In this document: piece by piece, positions 1-6,484 of the stretch | How positions within the stretch are numbered: position 1 is the stretch's first letter | Layout: each line of letters opens with the position of its first letter | Assembly: GCA_003543035.1 (NCBI GenBank) | Contig: DPJL01000469.1 | Location: forward strand, 1-9,504 | DNA length: 9,504 nucleotides | DNA from: Micromonosporaceae bacterium | Lineage (GTDB): Bacteria; Actinomycetota; Actinomycetes; Mycobacteriales; Micromonosporaceae | Reading direction: 5' to 3' | Made by a program: the position numbers and the translations under genes | Notes under the pieces: generated by a model | The model's input: only the letters and a program-made list of their open reading frames with translations | What the model was told of the DNA's origin: nothing | Databases searched by the model: none

Positions 1-374
1 ACCATTGCGAAGTAGGCCAGGTGCTGCCGCGCCTGGTGCGTGGCGATGGGCAGGATGACAGCGAGCGCCGGGGTCAGAGCGAACATACCGGCCGTCGAGT
101 CCACAAACCAGTGCAGCTGCGGGCTGATGGCAGGGCCGCCCTCGCCGAGGTAAATGGAGTGGTACCAGAACATCAGCGCCCCGCCGCCGTAGATGAGGAT
201 GAGCGCGGCGAAGGCGAGCACCGCCCATGCGATCGGCTGGCGATAGAAGTCGCGCACGAGCCGGTAGATCCCGGGCGGGGTCCAGCGGACCCTCGCCTCA
301 TCGCCAGGCATCGTTGCCACGGCGCCCGCCGATCTGGCGCGGTAGGGATCGAAAATTTCACGTATATCGAACAT
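1..374 (-). CDS. Membrane protein of unknown family, N-terminal part (cut by window edge)
   Basis: The frame is open on the minus strand from an ATG at 374 to the window edge, giving 124 codons; the C-terminus lies outside. The protein begins MFDIREIFDPYRARSAGAVA. A hydrophilic N-terminus of about 47 residues is followed by a hydrophobic segment (about 48-70), a short loop rich in Gly, and a second hydrophobic segment (about 90-112). Histidines cluster at the membrane borders (H72, H88, H113, H118), which could be ligands, but no family motif is recognised. Codon third positions are GC-rich, as expected of a real gene. The divergent SARP gene starts 65 bp away, so the two could share regulation. 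The start is uncertain: no strong Shine-Dalgarno is visible (CTGAAG lies very close to the ATG), and an in-frame GTG exists upstream. I see a two-or-more-pass membrane protein and cannot assign a function. Confidence 0.65.
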   Translation of the reverse strand, partial: MFDIREIFDPYRARSAGAVATMPGDEARVRWTPPGIYRLVRDFYRQPIAWAVLAFAALILIYGGGALMFWYHSIYLGEGGPAISPQLHWFVDSTAGMFALTPALAVILPIATHQARQHLAYFAM

Positions 375-439
375 AACTTCAGTTTGTTGCCAGCACTTGC
401 GGCCCACTTGCGTTGTGCTACCGTCCGGCATAGACGCTC
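375..439. promoter_or_regulatory. Divergent intergenic region between membrane protein and SARP gene
   Basis: This 65-bp gap separates the starts of two divergent genes and must hold or adjoin their promoters. It is more AT-rich on its left side than the flanking coding DNA. CATAGA at 429-434 is a weak -10 candidate for the SARP gene, with TTGCGT at 408-413 as a poor -35 and a 15-bp spacer. No ribosome binding site is visible before the SARP ATG, so a leaderless or near-leaderless transcript is possible. I found no heptamer direct repeats of the kind SARPs bind. Confidence 0.3.
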
Positions 440-1198
440 ATGTACTTCGCAATCCTTGGCCCGCTCGAGGTACGCAATCAGCACGCTCCCGTGAACGTTG
501 GGGGAGCGAAACGTCGCGCTTTGCTGATCGCGCTACTTGCTAACGCGAACCGGATCGTGCCCACTGACCAGCTCATGGCGTGGCTATGGCCCAACGGGAG
601 GCCGCCGCGCTCAGCGGCATTGGTTATCCAGGCTCACGTTTCGAGCCTGCGCCAGCTGCTCGAGCCCAGCCGGCTGCCCCGGACGCTGCCGAAAGTGTTG
701 CTCACCAATGCGGCGGGATATCTGATGCAGCTGACGCCGGAGCAGCTCGATGTGCTGCTCTTCGAGAGTCTCCTGTTGACCGGGAACAGATATTTGGCAC
801 AGGATGCGCCACACAAGGCGGCAGAGGTCTTGCGGGAAGGATTGGCACTATGGCGCGGTGCCGCTCTTTGCGATGTAAGAGATCTGCCGGCCGCTCGCAA
901 CGAAGTGACGAGGCTGGATGAGCTGAAACTGACCGCCACCGTCCAGTGCATCGAGGCGGATCTGCGCATGCAGCGGTTCCTGGAGGTCATCCCGCAGCTG
1001 ACCGTGTTGATCGCCGAGTTTCCTTATCACGAAAGGTTTTACGCCCAGCTGATGACGGCGCTTTCCGGTTGCGGCCGCCGTGCCGAGGCTCTGGCGTTGT
1101 ATCAGCGAGCCCGGCGGTTGCTGGCCGAGGAGCTCGGCGTCGAGCCCGGTCCTGAGCTTCGCGCGGTCGAAGCCGCGATCCTGCACGGTGACAGTTAG
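440..1198 (+). CDS. Small SARP/AfsR-type transcriptional regulator (winged helix + BTAD)
   Basis: The 252-residue protein has the layout of small stand-alone Streptomyces antibiotic regulatory proteins. Residues 1-97 form the winged-helix DNA-binding domain: it opens with MYFAILGPLEV, followed by GGAKRRALLIALLANANRIV (21-40), the recognition region LMAWLW...AALVIQAHVSSLRQLL and the wing TNAAGYLMQL. Residues about 98-245 form the bacterial transcriptional activation domain, ending in the typical ALALYQRARRLLAEELGVEPGPEL (about 217-240). No NB-ARC ATPase or TPR extension follows, unlike AfsR. SARPs usually activate specialised-metabolite genes, but no biosynthetic cluster is visible here; its target could be the divergent membrane protein gene or something outside the window. 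The ATG at 440 is chosen because it gives the standard N-terminus of the family. The stop TAG overlaps the lysX stop on the other strand. Confidence 0.9.
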   Translation: MYFAILGPLEVRNQHAPVNVGGAKRRALLIALLANANRIVPTDQLMAWLWPNGRPPRSAALVIQAHVSSLRQLLEPSRLPRTLPKVLLTNAAGYLMQLTPEQLDVLLFESLLLTGNRYLAQDAPHKAAEVLREGLALWRGAALCDVRDLPAARNEVTRLDELKLTATVQCIEADLRMQRFLEVIPQLTVLIAEFPYHERFYAQLMTALSGCGRRAEALALYQRARRLLAEELGVEPGPELRAVEAAILHGDS

Positions 1199-4100
1199 GC
1201 CTTAGCGCTCTTGCGAGAGAGTGGGAACGCCAAGGTCTCCCGGATGGACCGGCCGGTGAGGAGCATGACCAGACGGTCGACCCCGATCCCGAGCCCACCG
1301 GAAGGTGGCATGGCATGTTCCAGTGCCTCAAGGAAATCGAGATCCAGCTCCATCGCTTCCGGATCACCGCCAGCGGCAAGCAGACTCTGCGCGGTCAATC
1401 GCCGTCGCTGCTCGACCGGATCGATCAGCTCGGAGTAGGCGGTGCCGAGCTCCGAGCCGAACGCGACGAGATCCCAGCGCTCGGCGAGTCTCGGATCATC
1501 GCGATGCGCGCGGGTCAGCGGGGACACGTCGGCCGGGAAGTCCTTGTAGAAGGTCGGCTGCTTGGTCTTCTCCTCGACGAGCCGTTCATACATCTCGAGG
1601 ATCACCGCGCCCCGGCTCCACTTCGGATCGACTGGGATGTCGGCCTTCTCGCAAAGATCCACCAGCTCCTCGCGCGTCGTGCCGGCGGTCACCGGCTCGC
1701 CCAGCGCGTTGGAGATGGCGTCGTTGACCGTTATCACGGGCCAGCTGCCGGAGAGGTCGACCTCGGCCTGTACCGGCAGGGACTGCACGAGCGATTGGGT
1801 CAGCAGACGCATAGTGTCGTAATCGGCGTAGGCCTGGTATGCCTCGAGCATGGTGAACTCGGGGTTGTGTTTGTAGGACACGCCCTCGTTGCGGAAGGTG
1901 CGGCCGAGTTCGAAGACCTTCTCCACTCCGCCGACGCAGAGGCGTTTCAGGTACAGCTCGGGTGCGATCCGTAGGTAGAGTCGCAGATCGTAGGCGTTGA
2001 TGTGCGTGGTGAAGGGTTTGGCGTTCGCTCCGCCGTGGATCCGTTGCAGGATAGGGGTTTCCACCTCGATGAAGCCGCGATCGACTAGCGCGTCGCGTAG
2101 ACCACGGATCGTGGCACTCCTGGTACGCAACAGATCCCGCGACGACGGGTTGACGATCAGATCGAGATAACGCTGGCGCACCCGCGCCTCGGGGTCGGTC
2201 AGGCCGCTGTGCTTGTCCGGCAAGGGCCGTAGGCACTTTGCCGTCAACGCCCACGAGTCGGCGAGCACGGTAAGCTCGCCCCGCTTGCTGGTGATGACCT
2301 CACCGGTGATCCCGACGTGATCGCCAATGTCCACTGCTGACTTCCAGCGCTCGAGATCGGTCTCCAGCATGATCTGCAGGTCGCCACTCCAATCCCGCAA
2401 GGTCGCGAAGCAGACGCGGCCGTGGTTGCGCATCAGCATTACCCGACCGGCTAGCGAAACCGTTGTGCCGGTGCGCTGATCGGGCTTGAGACCCTGATGC
2501 GCTTCGACGACCGCGGCGCAGTTTGCGGTGCGCACAAAGGTGATCGGATAGGGCTCGACTCCTTCAGCCCGAAGACGATCGAGCTTCGCGATTCGTACCG
2601 CCATCTGCTCAGGAATCTTCTCTTCCTGCTTCGCCACCGGTTCCAGCTCGGTCACCGGCAGCGGCGGCACGGAGGTGTGATCGAGCGGCTCCACATGCGT
2701 ACCGGGCAGGTGCACAAAGCCTTCGGCGATGGCCGAGGCGAGACTCACTCGTGCCAGCTCGCGCCGCTCGCCGAAGCAAAGGAAGCGGGGCTCCCAATCG
2801 GGGTGATATTTGGCGTTCGAGCGGTAGAGCGACTCCAGCTGCCACCAGCGTGAGAAGAACAGCAACGTGCGCCGCCACAGTCGCAGGAACGGCCCCGCGC
2901 CGATGCGAGCGCCGTCTTCGAAGACCGAGCGGAAGACGGCGAAGTTCAGCGAAACCCGGTCCACGCCAAGCTGTCCAGCCCGTTGCATCAACTGGCTCAC
3001 CATGAACTCCATGACCCCGTTCTCGGCTTCGCGGTCGCGGCGCATCAGATCGAGCGAGAGTCCGCGTGCGCCCCAAGGGCTGAAGGACAACAACGCTTTG
3101 GGGGTACCCGCGGAGTCGGTCACCGAGACGAGAACGCACTGATTGTCGTTGGGGTCGCCCAGTCGCCCCAATGCCATCGAGAAGCCGCGTTCGCCTTCGG
3201 TGTCGCGCCAACGCGTTGCGAGATCGGCGATCTGTTTCATCTCCGCCAGTGGGATGTCGCCGTGACGGCGCACGGCTGCGTGATAGCCCGCACGCTCCAC
3301 CCGGTTCACCGCCTGCCGCACCGGGCGCATCTCCCGACCGTCCAATGTGTACTCGCCGGTGTGCAGGATCGCCTCGTCACCAAGTTGGATGACCTTCAGA
3401 CCCGCTCGGTCATAGGCGATCGCCGCCTCCTCGCCCGCGCCCATCACCGCCGGGACCCAGCCGTAGCCTCGCGCCTGCTCCAGCCAGGCCTCGATGGCCG
3501 CATCCCACGCCTGCGGATCCCCGACGGGATCGCCGCTGGCGAGGCTCACCCCGGCCACCACCCGATAGGTGACCGCCGCTCGCTCGTTCGGGGAGAAGAC
3601 CGCTGCCTTGTCGCGCCGGGTGGCGAAGTAGCCCAGTGAATCCTGCTCGCCGTAACGCGTCAGCAGGCCCCGGATGCGGGACTCGTCCTCCGGCGAGAGT
3701 TCGGAGGTGATCTGTTGCGAGCGCAGCAACGTGAACAGGGCCGCGAAAACCGCCACCGCACCAAAGAGGCCGAGGATGAAGTTGACCCAGCCGGGCGCTC
3801 TGCCCTCGGTGTCCAGCGCGAAGGCGAAGCCACCAAGTACCTTGTCCGTCGCGAAGCGCAGCTTCTCGGCCGGGCCCTGCAGGGAGCCGGGGAAGGCGCT
3901 CACCAGTGAGTAGCCGAGGCCGATCCCGACCGCGGCCACGCCGGCGAAGACGACGATCGCTCGCCGCAGGCTGCCCTTCCTCACTCGGGCGTAGAACTCG
4001 TCGCGCGCCCAGAAGAGTGTGTAGAGGGCCAGCAGGCTCACCAGAGCGGCCAGGGCGATGCCGCGATACTCACTCGACTCCATGAACGGCTGGCCGGGCT

Positions 4101-4398
4101 CGTCGAAGACGCCGGTGATCCCGATCAGGAGCAGCAGCAGGATGAGGAAGAACAGAAAGAGGAAGTAGCCGACCAGGATCCAGTAGGCGACGCGTTTGCG
4201 CCGTGCGGTGGCTCCGGCGAGCACCGCGAGCGCCGCGGCGAAGCCAAGGTTCAGCGGCGTCAGCAGCAGAACGTTCTCGAGCAGATCCCGGATGCGCATG
4301 GCTCCCCGGCCCAGTGCACCGCCGATTGCACCGAGCGCGCTGAGCGCCGCGATGAACGCCAAGAACACGGCAAAGATGCGAGGTACGTATTTACGCAC
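1195..4398 (-). CDS. lysX: LysX: phosphatidylglycerol lysyltransferase fused to lysyl-tRNA synthetase
   Basis: This protein (1067 residues from a GTG start) charges tRNA-Lys and transfers lysine to phosphatidylglycerol, giving lysyl-phosphatidylglycerol, which lowers membrane negative charge and protects against cationic peptides. Six hydrophobic segments (about 7-27, 43-63, 71-93, 112-130, 146-168, 204-224) precede an MprF-type aminoacyltransferase domain (about 235-560) with DSLGYFATRRDK at 253-264 and FSMALGRLGDP. A linker leads to an OB-fold anticodon-binding domain beginning near 647 and a class II synthetase core with motif 2 FRNEG at 835-839 followed by HNPEFTMLEAYQAYADY, then ELGTAYSELIDPVEQRRR, and motif 3 GIGVDR ending at R1042. 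The order matches mycobacterial LysX. The frame remains open to an ATG at 4596, but that extension is charged, antisense to a convincing gene, and not family-like. GTG at 4398 retains the first membrane segment. An ATG at 4299 is a possible shorter start but would lose it. Start choice is moderate; identity is very secure. Confidence 0.95.
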   Translation of the reverse strand: MRKYVPRIFAVFLAFIAALSALGAIGGALGRGAMRIRDLLENVLLLTPLNLGFAAALAVLAGATARRKRVAYWILVGYFLFLFFLILLLLLIGITGVFDEPGQPFMESSEYRGIALAALVSLLALYTLFWARDEFYARVRKGSLRRAIVVFAGVAAVGIGLGYSLVSAFPGSLQGPAEKLRFATDKVLGGFAFALDTEGRAPGWVNFILGLFGAVAVFAALFTLLRSQQITSELSPEDESRIRGLLTRYGEQDSLGYFATRRDKAAVFSPNERAAVTYRVVAGVSLASGDPVGDPQAWDAAIEAWLEQARGYGWVPAVMGAGEEAAIAYDRAGLKVIQLGDEAILHTGEYTLDGREMRPVRQAVNRVERAGYHAAVRRHGDIPLAEMKQIADLATRWRDTEGERGFSMALGRLGDPNDNQCVLVSVTDSAGTPKALLSFSPWGARGLSLDLMRRDREAENGVMEFMVSQLMQRAGQLGVDRVSLNFAVFRSVFEDGARIGAGPFLRLWRRTLLFFSRWWQLESLYRSNAKYHPDWEPRFLCFGERRELARVSLASAIAEGFVHLPGTHVEPLDHTSVPPLPVTELEPVAKQEEKIPEQMAVRIAKLDRLRAEGVEPYPITFVRTANCAAVVEAHQGLKPDQRTGTTVSLAGRVMLMRNHGRVCFATLRDWSGDLQIMLETDLERWKSAVDIGDHVGITGEVITSKRGELTVLADSWALTAKCLRPLPDKHSGLTDPEARVRQRYLDLIVNPSSRDLLRTRSATIRGLRDALVDRGFIEVETPILQRIHGGANAKPFTTHINAYDLRLYLRIAPELYLKRLCVGGVEKVFELGRTFRNEGVSYKHNPEFTMLEAYQAYADYDTMRLLTQSLVQSLPVQAEVDLSGSWPVITVNDAISNALGEPVTAGTTREELVDLCEKADIPVDPKWSRGAVILEMYERLVEEKTKQPTFYKDFPADVSPLTRAHRDDPRLAERWDLVAFGSELGTAYSELIDPVEQRRRLTAQSLLAAGGDPEAMELDLDFLEALEHAMPPSGGLGIGVDRLVMLLTGRSIRETLAFPLSRKSAKA

Positions 4399-4404
4399 GT
4401 TTTG

Positions 4405-4416
4405 ACCATATATTTT
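4405..4416. promoter_or_regulatory. Candidate bidirectional promoter: abutting opposed -10 elements for lysX and the divergent membrane gene
   Basis: The 24-bp gap between the two starts is unusually AT-rich. On the plus strand TATTTT (4411-4416) fits the TANNNT -10 pattern and is followed by exactly 6 nt before the ATG at 4423. On the minus strand TATGGT (4410 down to 4405) also fits TANNNT and is followed by exactly 6 nt before the GTG at 4398. With initiation about 7 nt after a -10 hexamer, both transcripts would begin at or next to the first base of the start codon. Neither gene has a Shine-Dalgarno, in agreement with leaderless mRNA. No good -35 is seen at the usual spacing on either strand; TTTACG (4390-4395) is a weak plus-strand candidate with a short spacer. 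Confidence 0.5.
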
Positions 4417-4422
4417 GATGTC

Positions 4423-5178
4423 ATGAGCGGCGCATGGTTCCGGGATCTGAGCACCTCCGGCCGGATGCCGCTGTTCTGGTTCTTCGTCGGCGTCGTGCTC
4501 GGGTTCCTCTTCATCCGTCTGTCGGTCCGGCTGATCCGGGCGCAGGTGAAATGGTGGCCGGGCAATGTGAAGCCGGGTGGACTGCACATTCACCATGTGG
4601 TCTTTGGCGTCGTCATGATGCTGCTCGGCGGAGTTGCCGGGCTCGTCGTGCCCTCCAATGAGATCCTCTGGAGCTCAGTGTGCGCGTTTGTCTTTGGCAC
4701 CGGCTCGGCCCTGGTACTCGACGAATTCGCGCTGATCCTGCACCTGAAAGACGTCTACTGGCAGGCGAGTGGGCGCACCTCGATCGACGCGGTCTTCGTT
4801 GCCGTCGCCGTGACCGGCCTACTGGTCCTGGGGATAAGGCCGGTCTTTCTGGAAGACCTGCTCATCGCGCGGCAAGAGGGGCTCTCCCTCCTGCTGGCCG
4901 CGCTTATCGCCGTGTTCCATCTCGGTCTCGCGGTGATCACGCTGCTCAAGGGCAAGATCTGGACCGGCCTACTGGGCTTGTTCGTCCTCGTGTTGCTCTA
5001 CGTCGGAGCGATCCGGCTCGCTCGGCCCGGCTCACCCTGGGCTCGCTGGCGCTACCGCGGGTCAGGCCGCCCGGCGGCGAAGCTGGCTCGTGCGAATTGG
5101 CGTGAGCGCCGCATCCGCCAACCCATCATCCGGGCCAAGATCTGGTTGCAGGAGCTCGTCGGCGGCCGCCCCGATTGA
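4423..5178 (+). CDS. Six-helix integral membrane protein of unknown function, divergent partner of lysX
   Basis: The 251-residue protein is mostly membrane: hydrophobic segments lie at about 16-36, 57-77, 81-103, 121-140, 152-175 and 178-200. Two polar motifs stand out next to or within helices: PGGLHIHHVVFG with HIHH at 55-58, and LDEFALILHLKDVYW at 99-113, carrying D100, E101, H107 and D110. Together these His and acidic residues could form a metal or catalytic site. The C-terminus (about 200-240) is strongly basic, with an LARPGSPWARWRYR stretch, and probably lies in the cytosol. ATG at 4423 is preferred to an in-frame TTG at 4402 because it leaves room for the opposed promoters. The back-to-back arrangement with lysX suggests a role linked to lysyl-phosphatidylglycerol, such as translocation, turnover or sensing. 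That is inference only; I do not recognise a characterised family, and it lacks the serine-hydrolase look of the corynebacterial aminoacyl-phosphatidylglycerol hydrolase. Confidence 0.85.
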   Translation: MSGAWFRDLSTSGRMPLFWFFVGVVLGFLFIRLSVRLIRAQVKWWPGNVKPGGLHIHHVVFGVVMMLLGGVAGLVVPSNEILWSSVCAFVFGTGSALVLDEFALILHLKDVYWQASGRTSIDAVFVAVAVTGLLVLGIRPVFLEDLLIARQEGLSLLLAALIAVFHLGLAVITLLKGKIWTGLLGLFVLVLLYVGAIRLARPGSPWARWRYRGSGRPAAKLARANWRERRIRQPIIRAKIWLQELVGGRPD

Positions 5179-5191
5179 CCCACCCTCTTGG

Positions 5192-5214
5192 CCGCAACTC
5201 CACAGGAGTTGCGG
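5192..5214 (+). terminator. Strong hairpin after membrane gene; possible terminator and/or operator (repeat copy 1)
   Basis: A perfect 10-bp inverted repeat, CCGCAACTCC and GGAGTTGCGG, flanks a 3-nt loop (ACA). It starts 14 nt after the stop codon of the membrane gene. The sequence after it (TTATGTT) is only modestly T-rich, so termination is plausible but not canonical. The inner 19 nt (5194-5212) recur in reverse orientation at 5235-5253, which a simple terminator would not explain. Confidence 0.5.
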
Positions 5215-5234
5215 TTATGTTGGCGCTCAAAACA

Positions 5235-5253
5235 GCAACTCCTGTGGAGTTGC
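5235..5253. repeat. Palindromic 19-nt repeat, copy 2 (inverted), upstream of the lipoprotein operon
   Basis: GCAACTCCTGTGGAGTTGC is an 8-bp inverted repeat around TGT and is the exact reverse complement of 5194-5212. The centres of the two copies (5203 and 5244) are 41 bp apart, close to four helical turns. Copy 2 ends 58 bp before the operon start. Candidate roles are an operator for a dimeric regulator, a bidirectional terminator pair, or a genome-wide intergenic repeat. Confidence 0.6.
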
Positions 5254-5298
5254 AGCGATCATGCGGTGTGGTGGCGTGCACCAAACAGGACACTTGGG

Positions 5299-5304
5299 CA
5301 CAAT
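5299..5304 (+). promoter_or_regulatory. Weak -10 candidate for a leaderless lipoprotein operon transcript
   Basis: CACAAT sits 7 nt before the ATG at 5312, where no Shine-Dalgarno is visible (the preceding bases are pyrimidine-rich, CCCACCT). The placement would suit a leaderless mRNA, but the hexamer is a poor match to TANNNT and no -35 is evident. Confidence 0.2.
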
Positions 5305-5311
5305 CCCACCT

Positions 5312-6484
5312 ATGCGCAAAGTCATGTTGGCCTTACTGACTGTGTCCGCTCTCAGTGCTTGTTCGGAGACCGTCAAGGCGCCCGCGTCCACCCCGGAACA
5401 ACCTGCCGTCAACACGCCCACTGAGCAGAAGCCCGCGACGGATCTGCTCGCCGGTATGCCCGACTATCCCAACCGGGCCAATATCTATGCCGCGGCCGGG
5501 GCGAACATGTTGCGCGAAGACGTCCGCGACGATCGCGAACTTGTTTACGTCCCCAACACCAACAGCGACCGGGTACACGTGATCGACCCCAACACGTTCC
5601 AGGTCATTGACGAGTTCTACGGCGGCCCGGAGCCGCAACATGTGGTCCCTTCCTACGACATGCGCACGCTCTATGTCACGTCCTCGCGCATCCCGGGCGG
5701 AGCGGTGCTGCCGATCGATCCCCGCACCGGCAAGCCCGGCGAGATCATCGAGGTCGAGGACGTCTACAACCTTTACTTCACCCCGGACGGGCAATTCGCC
5801 ATCGTCGTGGCCGAGGCGTACCAACGGCTTGACTTCTATAACCCCAAGAGTTGGGAGCTGGTCAAGAGCAGCCACTTCCCGGACTGCGAAGGCATCAACC
5901 ACATGGACTTCACCCTCGACGGCAAGACCGCTTTGGCCAGCTGCGAATTCGACAACCGGATGGTCGCCATCGACGTCGCCTCCGGGCAGCAGCTCCGGCG
6001 CTTTGACTTGGACGTGGTACCGGATGGAATGCCACAGGACACCAGGCTTGTCCCGGACGGGTCGGTGTTCCTGGTGGCCGACATGCACGCAGACGGCGTA
6101 TACGTCTTCGATTCGCAAGCCACCCAACGCATCGGTTACATCGAGACCGGTAGGGGCGCTCACGGAATCTACTTCAGCCGAGACGGCAAGGTCGCCTACA
6201 TCTCCAACCGCAACGAGGGCTCGGTGACCGTGCTCGATCTGGCCACGCTCAAACCGCTGACGAAATGGACCATCCCCGGTGGCGGCAGCCCCGACATGGG
6301 TGGGGTTTCCGCCGACGGCAGCACGCTCTGGCTGACCGGTCGTTATCACGGCGAGGTCTACGCCTTCGACACCACCAACGGTGAGCTGAAAGCTCGCATC
6401 GCGGTCGGGTCGGGGCCACACGGCCTCATCGTCTGGCCGCAACCTGGTCGCTATTCGTTGGGACACACAGGAAACATTCGATGA
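5312..6484 (+). CDS. YncE-like beta-propeller lipoprotein
   Basis: The 390-residue protein starts MRKVMLALLTVSALSACSET: a short lipoprotein signal peptide with lipobox LSAC and acylated Cys17. A Pro/Thr/Glu-rich tether (about 20-48) leads to a propeller made of YVTN/YncE-type blades from about 75 to 375, with repeated strands such as ELVYVPNTNSDRVHVIDP (76-93), NHMDFTLDGKTALASC, AHGIYFSRDGKVAYISNR and PHGLIVWPQPGRY. Histidines recur at blade starts (H110, H197, H284, H370). C192 and C211 could form a disulfide. The C-terminus is SLGHTGNIR. It is probably anchored on the outer face of the membrane and could bind a ligand or scaffold its operon partners. The reading frame is open upstream to about 5090, but the signal peptide fixes the start at 5312; ATG 5324 is less good because it drops the basic RK. 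Codon 8 is a rare TTA. The stop overlaps the next start (ATGA). Confidence 0.9.
   Translation: MRKVMLALLTVSALSACSETVKAPASTPEQPAVNTPTEQKPATDLLAGMPDYPNRANIYAAAGANMLREDVRDDRELVYVPNTNSDRVHVIDPNTFQVIDEFYGGPEPQHVVPSYDMRTLYVTSSRIPGGAVLPIDPRTGKPGEIIEVEDVYNLYFTPDGQFAIVVAEAYQRLDFYNPKSWELVKSSHFPDCEGINHMDFTLDGKTALASCEFDNRMVAIDVASGQQLRRFDLDVVPDGMPQDTRLVPDGSVFLVADMHADGVYVFDSQATQRIGYIETGRGAHGIYFSRDGKVAYISNRNEGSVTVLDLATLKPLTKWTIPGGGSPDMGGVSADGSTLWLTGRYHGEVYAFDTTNGELKARIAVGSGPHGLIVWPQPGRYSLGHTGNIR

Noticed and set aside
1315..1974. Plus-strand open frame (219 codons) inside lysX
   Set aside because: It is antisense to the conserved class II synthetase core, and its product looks like a shadow translation.
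4399..4596. N-terminal extension of LysX to an ATG at 4596 (66 extra residues)
   Set aside because: The extension is charged and low-complexity, lies antisense to a convincing membrane protein with HIHH and six helices, and leaves no promoter space. GTG 4398 gives a family-like start.
5270..5282. Small inverted repeat GGTG/CACC before the lipoprotein operon
   Set aside because: A 4-bp stem is expected by chance in GC-rich DNA.
5090..5311. Upstream extension of the propeller lipoprotein frame
   Set aside because: It would overlap the previous gene, cross the palindromic repeats and bury the lipoprotein signal peptide; ATG 5312 gives a standard signal.
5333..6466. Long minus-strand open frame (377 codons) opposite the propeller gene
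   Set aside because: High GC leaves antisense frames open; the product has no domain, while the plus strand has clear propeller repeats and a lipobox.
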